NCBI GenBank assembly: GCA_900315715.1
Contig: ONAH01000026.1
Span: 1-32,455, forward strand
Length of the DNA stretch: 32,455 nucleotides
Direction: 5' to 3'
DNA from: an uncultured Eubacteriales bacterium
Lineage (GTDB): Bacteria; Bacillota; Clostridia; Oscillospirales; Acutalibacteraceae
Positions 15,857 to 25,122 of the stretch are shown piece after piece (position 1 is the stretch's first letter; each line of letters begins with the position of its first letter). The notes beneath the pieces were generated by a model that did no database searches, was not told the origin of the DNA, and worked only from the letters and a program-made list of their open reading frames with translations. A program made the position numbers and the translations under genes.

Positions 15857-17167
15857 TTATTCGTCACAAAATTCTACTGTCTTTCCTTCAAGTATCATAT
15901 TTGTAGTACGAACTGCACACATTTTTCCGCACATTGAGCAGGAGTGACGTTCTGCAGGAGGAGTGCTCTCAAAATATGCTCTTGCTTTTTCGGGATCAAT
16001 AGCTATCTTAAACATTTCGTCCCAGTCAAGCACATGACGAGCGGCAGCCATTTCGTTATCTTTATCTCTTGCGTGCGGAACGCCCTTTGCAATATCGGCT
16101 GCGTGAGCTGCAATTTTGCTAGCCATTATTCCCTCTTTTACATCATTTACATCAGGCAAACGAAGATGTTCTGCAGGTGTTACATAACACAGAAAATCCG
16201 CTCCGCTTGCTGCAGCTATCGCTCCTCCGATTGCTGATGTGATATGATCGTAACCCGGTGCAATATCCGTTACCAAAGGTCCAAGTACATAGAACGGTGC
16301 ATTATGACAAATTCTCTTTTGAAGCTTCATATTTGCTTCAATTTCGTTCATCGCCATGTGACCGGGACCCTCTACCATTACCTGAACGTCCTTTTCCCAA
16401 GCTCTCTCTGTTAGTGCACCAAGTTCAATAAGCTCTGAAATCTGTCCTGCGTCTGTACTGTCGTCTATGCAGCCCGGGCGAAGTGCGTCTCCTAAGCTTA
16501 TTGTTACATCATACTCACGCAGTATCTCAAGAACATCATCATAGTATTCGTAAAACGGATTTTCGTTTCCTGTCATCATCATCCACGCAAACAAAAGCGA
16601 ACCGCCTCTTGATACTATATTCATCTTACGCTTGTCACGTCTGAAAGCTTCTACCGCACGTCTGTTTATGCCTGCGTGTATCGTCATAAAATCTACACCC
16701 TCTTCGGCATGCGCTCTTACAACCTGAAGAAAATCTTCCGCTGTTATTTTTACAAGTTCCTTTTCAAGATAGCCTATCGCATCATACATCGGTACTGTTC
16801 CTATCATCGCCGGAGATCTCTCTATCAACGCTGTACGGAAATCGTGCGTTTTTCCGTAGTTACTCAGATCCATTATCGCTTCAGCACCATACTTTATTGC
16901 CATATCTACCTTACTCATCTCCGCCTCGTAATCTTTGCAGTCACCGGAGATACCAAGGTTGACATTTATTTTTGTTCTAAGTCCCATTCCTATTCCTTCC
17001 GGAGAAATAGATTTATGATTAATATTGCATGGAATACATACCTCTCCCTTTGCAACAGACTCACGAAGTTTTTCGGCATCAATGTATTCTTTCTTTGCAA
17101 CAATCTCCATTTCCGGTGTGATTATTCCTTTTTTTGCGGCTTCCATTTGTGTTTTGTAGTTTCTCAT
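15857..17167 (-). CDS. thiC: ThiC, phosphomethylpyrimidine synthase
   Basis: The 436-residue radical SAM enzyme converts aminoimidazole ribotide to the pyrimidine phosphate (HMP-P) of thiamine. Recognisable blocks are [78 protein letters not shown], and the terminal cluster site CSMCGKMC (C410, C413, C417). That site is CX2CX3C here rather than the CX2CX4C of E. coli ThiC, as in the shorter ThiC group of anaerobes. The start is ATG at 17167, with GAAAGG about 8 nt upstream. It is the last gene of the operon, 19 nt after thiD. Confidence 0.97.
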   Translation of the reverse strand: MRNYKTQMEAAKKGIITPEMEIVAKKEYIDAEKLRESVAKGEVCIPCNINHKSISPEGIGMGLRTKINVNLGISGDCKDYEAEMSKVDMAIKYGAEAIMDLSNYGKTHDFRTALIERSPAMIGTVPMYDAIGYLEKELVKITAEDFLQVVRAHAEEGVDFMTIHAGINRRAVEAFRRDKRKMNIVSRGGSLLFAWMMMTGNENPFYEYYDDVLEILREYDVTISLGDALRPGCIDDSTDAGQISELIELGALTERAWEKDVQVMVEGPGHMAMNEIEANMKLQKRICHNAPFYVLGPLVTDIAPGYDHITSAIGGAIAAASGADFLCYVTPAEHLRLPDVNDVKEGIMASKIAAHAADIAKGVPHARDKDNEMAAARHVLDWDEMFKIAIDPEKARAYFESTPPAERHSCSMCGKMCAVRTTNMILEGKTVEFCDE

Positions 17168-17186
17168 TTTACTTTTTCCTTTCAAG

Positions 17187-17999
17187 TCAGATATCTTCGG
17201 CTGTCTTTGCAAACTCGCCTTTTAAATCAAAAGCATGGTTCATCGGTCCGCTGCCGTGTCCCAGATCAAGCATCGCTTCAAGAGCACAAGAAATATAATC
17301 CTTTGCTCTTTGTACAGATGTTTCAAGAGGAAATCCCTTCGCTAGATTTGAGGCTATCGCACTCGAAAGCGTACAACCTGTACCATGTGTATTAGGATTA
17401 TCTATCCTCTTGCCTTCAAACCAAATGTACCTGTTATTACTATACAAAAGGTCATTTGCATCATTAATGCTGTGACCGCCCTTTAGCAGTACAGAACATC
17501 CATTCTTTTCATAAATAGCTTTCGCAGCAGATATCATATCATCAGGAGTTTTTATTTCCAGTCCCGATAATAATTCTGCCTCGGATATATTCGGAGTAAT
17601 TACCTTTGCTATCGGAAAGAGCTCCTTTTCCAGTACCTCTATCGCTTCGGTTTTTATCAGCCTTGCGCTGCTGGTTGCTACCATTACAGGATCTACAACT
17701 ATATTCTGTGCATGATAGAATTTTAGCCTATCCGCTATCACCCTTATCAGCTCCGAACTCGATACCATTCCTATCTTGACAGCGTCAGGTCTGATATCCT
17801 CAAATACCATGTTTATCTGCTGTTCCAAAAAATGAGGAGTTGCCTCCAAAATTGCTGTTACGCCGGTTGTGTTCTGTGCTGTAAGTGCAGTTACCGCACT
17901 CATTGCATAAACACCATTCATCGTCATGGTTTTAATATCTGCCTGAATACCGGCGCCTCCACAAGAATCACTTCCTGCGATTGATAATGCTGTTTTCAT
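17187..17999 (-). CDS. thiD: ThiD, hydroxymethylpyrimidine/phosphomethylpyrimidine kinase
   Basis: The 270-residue ribokinase-fold protein starts [20 protein letters not shown] and has [39 protein letters not shown], and the ATP-site motif [16 protein letters not shown] near 213-228. It phosphorylates HMP-P to HMP-PP for ThiE. A GAGGT site precedes the start. It lies 72 nt after thiE, the widest gap in the operon, which holds a hairpin (18032-18064). Confidence 0.97.
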   Translation of the reverse strand: MKTALSIAGSDSCGGAGIQADIKTMTMNGVYAMSAVTALTAQNTTGVTAILEATPHFLEQQINMVFEDIRPDAVKIGMVSSSELIRVIADRLKFYHAQNIVVDPVMVATSSARLIKTEAIEVLEKELFPIAKVITPNISEAELLSGLEIKTPDDMISAAKAIYEKNGCSVLLKGGHSINDANDLLYSNNRYIWFEGKRIDNPNTHGTGCTLSSAIASNLAKGFPLETSVQRAKDYISCALEAMLDLGHGSGPMNHAFDLKGEFAKTAEDI

Positions 18000-18031
18000 G
18001 GTTATTACCTCATTTTACATTATTTTTATTA

Positions 18032-18064
18032 AGCGACAAAGAGTGGTGCCCCCGGTTTGCCGCT
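18032..18064. other. Hairpin between thiE and thiD
   Basis: AGCGACAAA (18032-18040) pairs with TTTGCCGCT (18056-18064) apart from one A/C mismatch. No T run follows on the minus strand, so it is not an ordinary terminator. It could be an mRNA processing or stability site that sets thiD-thiC levels apart from the upstream genes. A function is not shown. Confidence 0.45.
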
Positions 18065-18071
18065 GATTGTT

Positions 18072-18710
18072 TTACTGTATAATTGTTTCCGATGTTTTTC
18101 TTAAATCTTCCGCCGCTTTTTTTATATTCTCCGCTCCAAAAAGCGACGATACTACCGCTATTCCGCTTGTTCCGCTATCATTTAGTGTATGAGCGTTTTC
18201 AAGTGTGATACCGCCAATTGCGACTATCGGAATAGTGACAGATTTACTTATCTCCTTGAGCTGTTCTTTTGTTATTCGTACTGCGTCGGATTTTGTGGAC
18301 GACGGAAACACCGCACCTACTCCCAAATAATCGGCTCCAAGTCTTTGTGCGGTTTGTGCCTGAGATACTGTTTTTGCTGTTGCCCCAATAATAAAATCAC
18401 TGCTTGTTTTTCTGCGTATCTCATCTATCGGCATATCGTTTAACCCTACATGAATACCGTCTGCACCGCTCTGTAATGCAACACTCAAATTATCATTAAT
18501 TATAAGCGGAACTCCATATTGGTGACACAATCTCTTTATTATAGACGCTTCTTTTGCAAACGCTACTTCTTCAAGCTCCTTTTCTCTGAGCTGAACAATC
18601 GTTGCTCCACCCGCTAAAGCTTGCTCAACCTGTTCATATAACGTAAACTTATCGTTATATCTTCGGTCTGTTATCGCATAAAGCCTAAGCATATTTTTAT
18701 TAAATATCAT
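18072..18710 (-). CDS. thiE: ThiE, thiamine phosphate synthase
   Basis: The 212-residue TIM-barrel protein joins HMP-PP and the thiazole phosphate to give thiamine phosphate. It has LYAITDRRY, IVQLREKE, PLIINDN, GIHVGLNDMP, GATAKT, DYLGVGAVFPSSTKSDA, and VAIGGITLENA, all in the expected order. The start at 18710 overlaps the tenI stop by ATGA and has GGAGTG upstream. It is the complete synthase; the neighbouring TenI lacks the phosphate-handling motif. Confidence 0.97.
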   Translation of the reverse strand: MIFNKNMLRLYAITDRRYNDKFTLYEQVEQALAGGATIVQLREKELEEVAFAKEASIIKRLCHQYGVPLIINDNLSVALQSGADGIHVGLNDMPIDEIRRKTSSDFIIGATAKTVSQAQTAQRLGADYLGVGAVFPSSTKSDAVRITKEQLKEISKSVTIPIVAIGGITLENAHTLNDSGTSGIAVVSSLFGAENIKKAAEDLRKTSETIIQ

Positions 18711-19306
18711 TTTTCTACACTCCGTAATTCCGAAATATATTTAGCAGGATCTTCACATGTCATCATACCGCTCATTATACAAACGCCGCGTGCCCCTCTT
18801 TCAATAACATCACATATGTTATCCTTCGTTATACCGCCTATCGCATACACAGGAACACTTACACTGCGACATACCTCTTCCAGAAAATCCAGTCCTCTGC
18901 CAGGTAAGCCTTTCTTACAATCAGTATCAAAAACATGTCCTGCAGTAATATATGTACATCCCAAACGCTCTGCCTCAATTGCCTCTGCCGCACTGTGACA
19001 TGATGCACCTATTTCCTGATAATACTCTTTATCTCTCAAATCACGAAGTATATGGAGAGGAAGATGGATTCTTCTGAAACACAATCTTCGTGCTGTTTTA
19101 TCAAACGAATGTAGAATAATCTTATCGCCCGATGTTTGTATCGCAGTTTTAGAAAGCTGCTCATACTCTCTCTCACTCAGATCTTTTTCGCGAAGTATTA
19201 TCCCCGAAACATCTGTTTCCGCTATTCGTTTTATGCGATCTGTAAAATCATCTGTGCATAGCTTCCTGTTTGTTACACATATAATATCATACATACAAAT
19301 AATCAT
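18707..19306 (-). CDS. tenI: TenI, thiazole tautomerase
   Basis: The 199-residue protein resembles ThiE in fold but has the TenI signature AGHVFDTDCKKGLPGRG (about 123-139), whose histidine is the base of the tautomerase, then VYAIGGI. TenI aromatises the thiazole tautomer made by ThiG before ThiE uses it. The gene overlaps the end of thiH. Two starts are possible: ATG at 19306, or ATG at 19294 (beginning MYDIICVTNR), which gives a more typical N-terminus; neither has a clear ribosome binding site, so translation is probably coupled to thiH. Confidence 0.88.
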   Translation of the reverse strand: MIICMYDIICVTNRKLCTDDFTDRIKRIAETDVSGIILREKDLSEREYEQLSKTAIQTSGDKIILHSFDKTARRLCFRRIHLPLHILRDLRDKEYYQEIGASCHSAAEAIEAERLGCTYITAGHVFDTDCKKGLPGRGLDFLEEVCRSVSVPVYAIGGITKDNICDVIERGARGVCIMSGMMTCEDPAKYISELRSVEK

Positions 19307-20540
19307 TCAGTACGGGCTGCAATCCTTCGTCTGCAATATCGTCATACATCTTTTTGAGTGTTCTGCTGTCTGCTATCTCAAACTGCTCGTCACCCTGCTG
19401 ACCGTCTGATTCCTTTCCTTCGTACTTTTCCTCATGGTCACCCACTCCTGTGGAAACTCCTGCCGAAACCTTTGTTGCAGCTATCTTGACAATACCGTTT
19501 CTAAACTCCGCACTTTCTCTTGATGATACCGTTATTCCAACAAACGGTAGGAATATTCTGTAAGCACAGAGTATCTGACATAGCTGTTTTTCGTGAACAT
19601 CAAGCGGACTTATCTTGTCATTATTAATTATAGGTCTAAGTCGGGGACAGGACAGCGACATCTCTGCATAAGGGTATTTCCTTTGCAGGTAATATACATG
19701 CAGTGCACTTGCCAATGCATCTTTTCTGAAATCCGATAATCCTAACAATGCAGAAAACGCTACGCCTCTCATTCCACCCATTAATGCACGTTCCTGAGCG
19801 TCAAAGCGGTAAGGCCAGATCCTCTTGTGTCCTAGAAGGTGGAGCGTTTCGTACTTTTCTGTATCATATGTTTCCTGAAAGACAGTAACATAATCTACCC
19901 CGCACTCATGTAAATAGCGGTATTCGTCTGTATTTACAGGATATATCTCTATTCCTACCATTCGGAAATACTTTCTTGCTATCTTGCAGGCTTCTCCTAT
20001 GTATTTAACATCACTCTGTCCCCTGCTCTCTCCTGTAAGAATCAGTATCTCCTCCATACCGCTGTCTGCTATAACCCTCATTTCATTCTCTATCTGTTCC
20101 AGTGACAGCTTCATTCGTCTGATATTGTTATAACAGTTAAAGCCGCAGTAAACACAGTAGTTTTCGCAGTAATTTGCTATATATAACGGAGTAAAAATAT
20201 ACACGGTATTACCGAAATGCTTACTTGTTTCAACTCTTGCTTTCTGAGCCATTTTCTCCAAAAAAGGTTCTGCCGCAGGTGATAAAAGTGCTTTGAAATC
20301 CTCTATCGTACATACATCGTGCTCCAATGCTGCTTTGACATCTCTTGCGGTGTACTTTGTATAATCGTAGGAATTAAAATGCGACATTACATTTTTACAT
20401 ACGTCTGAATCAATGACCTCCATACCGTCCATATATTTCATATGGTCTGTACGGCTTGACGGGTCGGTTTCCAGTCTGTGCTTTTTTTCAAGAGCTTTTT
20501 CGGATAATTTCTCCGAATCTACAAAAAATTGGTTCTGCAT
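19287..20540 (-). CDS. thiH: ThiH, 2-iminoacetate synthase (tyrosine lyase)
   Basis: The 417-residue radical SAM enzyme cleaves tyrosine to p-cresol and dehydroglycine for thiazole synthesis. The cluster motif CENYCVYC lies at C125, C129 and C132, followed by GFNCYNNIRR. ILTGESRG, EIYPVNTDEYRYLHECGVDYVTVFQETYD in two parts, and ISVSSRESAEFRNG-type sequence near residue 345 fit ThiH. Its presence rather than glycine oxidase (ThiO) points to anaerobic life. It starts 10 nt after thiG with a GGAGG site. Confidence 0.96.
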   Translation of the reverse strand: MQNQFFVDSEKLSEKALEKKHRLETDPSSRTDHMKYMDGMEVIDSDVCKNVMSHFNSYDYTKYTARDVKAALEHDVCTIEDFKALLSPAAEPFLEKMAQKARVETSKHFGNTVYIFTPLYIANYCENYCVYCGFNCYNNIRRMKLSLEQIENEMRVIADSGMEEILILTGESRGQSDVKYIGEACKIARKYFRMVGIEIYPVNTDEYRYLHECGVDYVTVFQETYDTEKYETLHLLGHKRIWPYRFDAQERALMGGMRGVAFSALLGLSDFRKDALASALHVYYLQRKYPYAEMSLSCPRLRPIINNDKISPLDVHEKQLCQILCAYRIFLPFVGITVSSRESAEFRNGIVKIAATKVSAGVSTGVGDHEEKYEGKESDGQQGDEQFEIADSRTLKKMYDDIADEGLQPVLNDYLYV

Positions 20541-20550
20541 ATTTCCTCCG

Positions 20551-21321
20551 TTAATTCCTCAAAAATCCCGTGAGCGGATCCGATGCTGAGGCACCTCTTG
20601 TAAGAACTCTTCCCAATCCTGCAAGGTATGCTTTTCTGCCTGCTTCTATTGCCTGTCTAAATGCAGATGCCATAAGAGGAAGGTCACCCGCTGTTGCAAG
20701 TGCTGTATTTGCCATTATTGCAGCTGCTCCCATCTCCATTGCTTCGCACGCCTGAGAGGGTTTGCCTATACCTGCGTCTACTATTATCGGCAGGTCTATC
20801 TCATCTATGAGTATCTGTATAAAATCCTTTGTGGCAAGTCCTTTATTTGTTCCTATAGGTGCTGCAAGCGGCATTACTGACGCTGCACCCGCATTTACTA
20901 GATCTCTTGCAGCGTTTAAATCAGGGTACATATACGGCATTACTACAAAGCCCTCTTTTGCAAGCGTTTCTGTTGCTTTTATTGTTTCGGCATTGTCGGG
21001 TAGAAGATACTTTGTATCACGCATTATCTCTACCTTTACAAAATTTCCGCAGCCAAGTTCTCTTGCAAGCCTTGCTATTCTGATTGCTTCCTGTGCATTT
21101 CTTGCTCCGCTTGTATTCGGAAGAAGTGTTACGTTCTTTGGTATATAATCAAGAATATTCTCCTGTTCCTTTGTATTTGCACGTCTGACTGCAAGTGTTA
21201 TTATCTCTGCACCTGCGTCCTTTACAGCAGCTTCTATTAACTTCAGAGAATATTTCCCTGAGCCTAATATGAATCTTGAGTTAAACTCATGACCGCCAAT
21301 AATTAGCTTATCGTTATCCAT
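20551..21321 (-). CDS. thiG: ThiG, thiazole synthase
   Basis: The 256-residue TIM-barrel enzyme assembles the thiazole phosphate from deoxyxylulose phosphate, dehydroglycine and ThiS thiocarboxylate. It has [15 protein letters not shown], the Schiff-base lysine K96 in [37 protein letters not shown] and [16 protein letters not shown]. Length is normal. The gene starts 21 nt after thiF with AGAAGGA upstream. Confidence 0.97.
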   Translation of the reverse strand: MDNDKLIIGGHEFNSRFILGSGKYSLKLIEAAVKDAGAEIITLAVRRANTKEQENILDYIPKNVTLLPNTSGARNAQEAIRIARLARELGCGNFVKVEIMRDTKYLLPDNAETIKATETLAKEGFVVMPYMYPDLNAARDLVNAGAASVMPLAAPIGTNKGLATKDFIQILIDEIDLPIIVDAGIGKPSQACEAMEMGAAAIMANTALATAGDLPLMASAFRQAIEAGRKAYLAGLGRVLTRGASASDPLTGFLRN

Positions 21322-21342
21322 TTTTATCCTTCTTTCATATTC

Positions 21343-21978
21343 TTATATATCATATTCTCCTGCAAGTATCCGCAAAACCGTATGCGCCTGATGTGCCGCA
21401 CAAAGCATTACCCTTGTTGCATACAATCCGCCGCTTGTATTTACATCGCTTACGCCGTCACCGCAAAGATAAAATTTTTCGGACACTTTCCGCGTTTTTA
21501 CCAAGTTGCTGCTTCCTATTCCTGCCATTCCCGATGCGGATACAAGATACTTATCATAGAGCTTTTCAAGCACAAAATTTGCAAGCATTGCTTTTGCTTC
21601 TGCATTATCAAACGCTTCACATATTATGTCAGCGTCCCTTAGCAGTTCATATATATTGTCCTCAGTAATCCTTACTGCATGAGTTTCATATTCCGTATAG
21701 GGTGCTATTTCCTTAAGATTTTCAAGCATAGCTGACGTTTTTAACATTCCTATCTGATCTGCTTTGTATTGTTGTCTGTGCAGGTTTGTGATATCCACCT
21801 TATCAAAATCTATCAGAATCAGCTTTCCTATCCCCGCCCTTGCAAGCGATATGGAAATATTTGAGCCTAAGCCGCCTAACCCGCACACCGCAACAACTGA
21901 TGACAAGAACTTGCTTTGAACCGTCTTCCCGTGACGTACTTCAAAAGCTTTCAGCATTTCTTCTTTTGTGGGTGTCAC
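21343..21978 (-). CDS. thiF: ThiF, sulfur carrier protein adenylyltransferase (short, family 2)
   Basis: The 211-residue E1-like enzyme adenylates the C-terminus of ThiS. It has GLGGLGSNIS near 33-42 and LIDFDKVDITNLHRQQY for ATP and ThiS binding. It is shorter than E. coli ThiF and lacks the two CxxC zinc pairs, which fits the ThiF family-2 group usual in Clostridia. The start is assigned to GTG at 21978, 1 nt after the thiS stop, because GGAGG is 8 nt upstream; a TTG start 18 nt earlier has no site. Confidence 0.93.
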   Translation of the reverse strand: MTPTKEEMLKAFEVRHGKTVQSKFLSSVVAVCGLGGLGSNISISLARAGIGKLILIDFDKVDITNLHRQQYKADQIGMLKTSAMLENLKEIAPYTEYETHAVRITEDNIYELLRDADIICEAFDNAEAKAMLANFVLEKLYDKYLVSASGMAGIGSSNLVKTRKVSEKFYLCGDGVSDVNTSGGLYATRVMLCAAHQAHTVLRILAGEYDI

Positions 21979-21979
21979 A

Positions 21980-22174
21980 TTAACCGCCTCCCACAAAATT
22001 AACTACTTCAACTACATCACCGTCTTTTAGTACTGTTTCTGCATATTGACTCTTTGAGATTATTTCCTCATTTATCTCTACTGCGATAAATCTATTGTCA
22101 TAACCTGCGTCCTTTAGATAATCGGTAAGTTTTTTGCCGTTTGCATTTACATCTTCTCCGTTAATCTTGACCAT
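21980..22174 (-). CDS. thiS: ThiS, sulfur carrier protein
   Basis: The 64-residue ubiquitin-like protein ends VVNFVGGG, with the terminal GlyGly that receives the thiocarboxylate. It starts MVKINGEDV and has a GGAGG site. It is the first gene of the thiamine operon, directly after the riboswitch terminator. Its final glycine codons double as the ribosome binding site of thiF. Confidence 0.96.
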   Translation of the reverse strand: MVKINGEDVNANGKKLTDYLKDAGYDNRFIAVEINEEIISKSQYAETVLKDGDVVEVVNFVGGG

Positions 22175-22189
22175 TCTCTATCCTCCAAT

Positions 22190-22221
22190 CAAAAAATGGA
22201 GCTGCCCACATGACAACTCCA
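22190..22221 (-). terminator. TPP-riboswitch-controlled terminator
   Basis: On the minus strand TGGAGTTGTC and GGCAGCTCCA (22197-22221) form ten consecutive base pairs, counting two G-U pairs, around a five-base loop. Six T follow at 22191-22196. It sits between the aptamer and thiS. Its 5' arm overlaps the sequence (22219-22224) that can instead pair with the aptamer, so the two folds exclude each other. Confidence 0.9.
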
Positions 22222-22320
22222 ACGATAATAAACTATTTTATCCCTACGTTGGCATTATCCAAATCAGGTAATCGGTCGAAGGTTTACCTTCCTCTCAGCC
22301 TGTCACACAAGCTCCCTCTT
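22222..22320 (-). ncRNA. TPP riboswitch (THI element)
   Basis: Reading leftwards from about 22318, the conserved pieces are GGGAGC, GGCTGAGAGG, the P3 arm, ACCTGATTTGGATAATGCC, and CGTAGGGA (22241-22248), as in the Rfam TPP aptamer. The aptamer spans about 22241-22318. The segment CCAACG at its 3' end (22247-22252) can pair with CGTTGG (22219-22224). That pairing would open the terminator hairpin, so with no TPP the operon is read and with TPP the aptamer holds CCAACG and the terminator forms. It controls all eight thiamine genes downstream. Confidence 0.97.
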
Positions 22321-22331
22321 TTTCTTTCAAT

Positions 22332-22360
22332 ATTATACTCCATATTTTTTTTAAAATCAA
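22332..22360 (-). promoter_or_regulatory. Promoter of the thiamine operon
   Basis: On the minus strand TTGATT (22355-22360), 17 bp, TATAAT (22332-22337). It is placed so that transcription starts just before the TPP aptamer. Confidence 0.75.
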
Positions 22361-22465
22361 GGGTTATGATTATTTTTACAAAAAAATCATCGTTTTCGCT
22401 TTCAAACACCTCAGTTTCCACAATAGAGTATAACTGCGTTTTTGACAGTATAATACAAAATTTTT

Positions 22466-22494
22466 TTGACATTGATACAATTATCTGTTATCAT
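22466..22494 (+). promoter_or_regulatory. Promoter of the AGCS symporter gene
   Basis: TTGACA (22466-22471), 17 bp, TATCAT (22489-22494). The leader to the start codon is about 37 nt, too short for a glycine riboswitch. Confidence 0.65.
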
Positions 22495-22537
22495 AGAAAA
22501 AGATGATTTATTACAGCAAATAGAAAGGTTGTATTTT

Positions 22538-23965
22538 ATGTTCGATACTATCAGTAAAATCATTAATCAAACAGATGATTTTCTCTGGGGCTGGTTTATG
22601 ATAATCCTGCTGCTTGGTACACATCTGTTTATGACAGTAAGAACAGGATTTGTTCAGAAAAAAACTTTTACCGCCATTAAACTATCGGTGACAAAGGATC
22701 CTGAATCTACCGGAGATATTAGTCCGTTTCAATCCCTTGCTACTGCACTTGCCTCCACAATCGGTACGGGTAACATCATCGGTGTTGGTACTGCCATTTC
22801 TCTTGGCGGTCCAGGTGCCGTTCTCTGGTGTTGGTTGACAGGCGTTTTTGGTATTGCAACCAAATACTCAGAATCTCTCCTTGCTGTCAAATACCGTGTT
22901 CGCACTAAAGACGGCAGAATGTTGGGAGGTGCTATGTATTCACTTGAAAGAGGTCTTAAGCTTAAATGGCTTGGCATACTATTTGCAGTGTTTACGCTCT
23001 TTGCGTCTTTCGGTATCGGTTCCGGAGTACAGGTAAATGCTATTGCAAGCATCTTTAAACAAACATTTGACCCTGATAACTCTCTTATCGTAAACATTAC
23101 CGGTAAAGACTTCTCTGTAATTTCTATCATCGTTGGTATTGTTACCGCAACAGTTACAGCCATTGTTATTTTCGGTGGTATAAAAGCTATATCAAGAGTA
23201 TGTGAGTTCTTTGTACCTGCTATGGCTGCTTTGTATGTTTGCGGCTGTATTATTATCCTTATTATGAATTACAACTACGTATGGAGTGCCGTTGTTCTTA
23301 TCGTAAAATCTGCTTTCTCTGCACAAGCCGCTGTCGGTGGGTTCGTGGGATCAACCATTATGATAGCTGCAAGATACGGCATTGCAAGAGGATTGTTTTC
23401 AAACGAATCGGGTATGGGCTCCGCACCTATCGTTGCTTCTGCCGCACAAAGCAGAAATGCTGTTCGTCAAGGACTTATTTCCTCAACCGGTACTTTTTGG
23501 GATACAGTTGTTGTATGCCTTTTGAGCGGACTTGTTCTTGTAAGTTCCATGTTAAAAAATCCCGGTGATTTTATTGGCATTAACGGTGATCAGATTACTT
23601 TTACCGCTTTTCGGCAAATTCCTTATATCGGAGTTCCCATACTTCTCATAGGTATAGTATTGTTTGCTTATTCTACCGTATTAGGCTGGTCTTATTACGG
23701 TGAAAGATGCGTTGAATACCTATTTGGTATTAATGGTATGGTTCCCTACAAACTTGTGTTCATTTTTGTACTTCTCGCAGGTTCTGTTATCTCTCTTGAT
23801 ATTGTTTGGTCACTTGCTGACATTTTTAACGCTCTTATGGCAATACCAAATTTAATATCGGTAGTTTGTCTTTCCGGTGTCGTCGCCAAGGAAACTCAAT
23901 ACTACTTATACGAAAACCGTCTTGACGAATTCGACAAAACTCCTATTCCTAAAGTAAATAAATAA
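22538..23965 (+). CDS. AGCS-family sodium:alanine/glycine symporter
   Basis: The 475-residue membrane protein has the AGCS hallmarks: SLATALASTIGTGNIIGVG and GGPGAVLWCW near the N-terminus, and GLFSNESGMGSAPIVA in the middle, with about ten or more membrane segments. Members import alanine, glycine or related amino acids with sodium. The start is ATG at 22538 with AGAAAGG 9 nt before it. It is a single-gene unit with its own promoter and terminator. The exact substrate cannot be read from sequence. Confidence 0.93.
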   Translation: MFDTISKIINQTDDFLWGWFMIILLLGTHLFMTVRTGFVQKKTFTAIKLSVTKDPESTGDISPFQSLATALASTIGTGNIIGVGTAISLGGPGAVLWCWLTGVFGIATKYSESLLAVKYRVRTKDGRMLGGAMYSLERGLKLKWLGILFAVFTLFASFGIGSGVQVNAIASIFKQTFDPDNSLIVNITGKDFSVISIIVGIVTATVTAIVIFGGIKAISRVCEFFVPAMAALYVCGCIIILIMNYNYVWSAVVLIVKSAFSAQAAVGGFVGSTIMIAARYGIARGLFSNESGMGSAPIVASAAQSRNAVRQGLISSTGTFWDTVVVCLLSGLVLVSSMLKNPGDFIGINGDQITFTAFRQIPYIGVPILLIGIVLFAYSTVLGWSYYGERCVEYLFGINGMVPYKLVFIFVLLAGSVISLDIVWSLADIFNALMAIPNLISVVCLSGVVAKETQYYLYENRLDEFDKTPIPKVNK

Positions 23966-23970
23966 CATTA

Positions 23971-24005
23971 AATCCTTAGATACTGTCACGGGTATTCTAA
24001 GGATT
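23971..24005 (+). terminator. Terminator of the AGCS gene
   Basis: AATCCTTAGA (23971-23980) pairs with TCTAAGGATT (23996-24005), followed by TTT. It begins 6 bp after the stop codon. Confidence 0.85.
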
Positions 24006-24049
24006 TTTAATATCATTCATAAAACCATAAGATAAATGTCTTGCTGTAC

Positions 24050-24078
24050 TTGCAAAAGGTATCATTTTATTGTATATT
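24050..24078 (+). promoter_or_regulatory. Promoter of azlCD
   Basis: TTGCAA (24050-24055), 17 bp, TATATT (24073-24078). The leader is about 27 nt and includes the ribosome binding site. Confidence 0.55.
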
Positions 24079-24111
24079 AGTAAAGGCATATTTTTCACAG
24101 GAGTTTTTATA

Positions 24112-24810
24112 ATGAAGAAAAAATCAGATTTTTTAAGCGGACTTATCAGCGGAATACCTATCGGACTTGGGTATCTTTCCGTATCGTTCGGGTTTGGTAT
24201 TATGGCAGTAAATGCAGGTCTTTCGGTTTTTGAGGCATTTATGATCTCACTTACTAATCTTACTTCGGCAGGTCAAGCGGCAGGAGTAGATATCATCGCT
24301 TCTAACGGAACACTTATTGAAATGGCTGTCGTTCAGTTCGTAATTAACATTCGTTATGCACTTATGGCAATCTCTCTGTCTCAGAAACTCAGCAGTAAGT
24401 TTACCTTCCGTCACAGACTTTTGGCGGCTTATGGTATAACTGATGAAATATTTGCTGTCTGTGCTGCTAAAGACGGTGAAGTTGCCCCTCTATTTATGTA
24501 CGGCGTTATACTTATCTCTACTTTCGGGTGGGTACTTGGCACATTTCTCGGAGCTTTTTCCGGTGAACTCTTACCCCCATCTGTTACAGCGGCACTTGGT
24601 ATCATGCTTTATGGTATGTTTACAGCCATTATTATTCCGCCTGCAAGAAAATATAAAAGCATCTTGTTTGTCGTAATCATCGCTGCTGCTTTAAGCATGG
24701 TGTGTAAATATCTCATCAAATCACTTTCAGGTGGTTTATCGGTTATAATCTGTGCAATTATCGCTGCTGCTTTAGCTGCCGTAATTTTTCCCAAGGAGGA
24801 TGAAGAGTAA
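24112..24810 (+). CDS. azlC: AzlC-family branched-chain amino acid exporter, large subunit
   Basis: The 232-residue membrane protein has the AzlC layout: a start MKKKSDFLSGLISGIPIGLG, GFGIMAVNAGLSVFEA, LTSAGQAAG, and FVINIRYALMAISLSQKL. AzlC works with the small AzlD to export branched-chain amino acids and analogues. GGAG precedes ATG at 24112 by 9 nt. Its TAA overlaps the azlD start, so the two are translationally coupled. Confidence 0.93.
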   Translation: MKKKSDFLSGLISGIPIGLGYLSVSFGFGIMAVNAGLSVFEAFMISLTNLTSAGQAAGVDIIASNGTLIEMAVVQFVINIRYALMAISLSQKLSSKFTFRHRLLAAYGITDEIFAVCAAKDGEVAPLFMYGVILISTFGWVLGTFLGAFSGELLPPSVTAALGIMLYGMFTAIIIPPARKYKSILFVVIIAAALSMVCKYLIKSLSGGLSVIICAIIAAALAAVIFPKEDEE

Positions 24811-25112
24811 TGAGTATTGCAATTTACATAGCTGTTATGGCAGGTGTTACTTATTTTATTAGAGTGATACCATTCGCATTTTTTACTAAAAAAATAGAAT
24901 CCAAATTTCTTAAAAGCTTTTTATACTATGTTCCTTACGCCGTGCTGAGTGCTATGACCTTCCCTGCTATTTTTTACAGTACGGGCAATACTGTTACGGC
25001 TACTGTCGGAACTGCTGTTGCACTAATACTTGCTTACTTCAATCTTCCGCTTATTGCTGTTGCTTTGTCTGCATCTGCAGCTGCTTTCATTACCGGAATC
25101 ATTATTCTATAA
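24810..25112 (+). CDS. azlD: AzlD-family small subunit
   Basis: The 100-residue hydrophobic protein has about four membrane segments, and YFIRVIPFAFF and YVPYAVLSAMTFPAIFYS are typical of AzlD. It begins by TAATG overlap with azlC, so equimolar synthesis is likely, and the transcription unit ends at the terminator 11 bp on. Confidence 0.93.
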   Translation: MSIAIYIAVMAGVTYFIRVIPFAFFTKKIESKFLKSFLYYVPYAVLSAMTFPAIFYSTGNTVTATVGTAVALILAYFNLPLIAVALSASAAAFITGIIIL

Positions 25113-25122
25113 CAATTATAAA

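Noticed and set aside
22284..22472. Minus-strand ORF of 62 codons over the thi promoter
   Set aside because: It overlaps the promoter and the TPP aptamer, has no ribosome binding site, and its product resembles nothing.
22495..22537. Glycine riboswitch before the AGCS symporter
   Set aside because: The leader is only about 40 nt and has no aptamer core.
22729..23163. Minus-strand ORF of 144 codons
   Set aside because: It is antisense to the AGCS symporter and lies wholly inside it.
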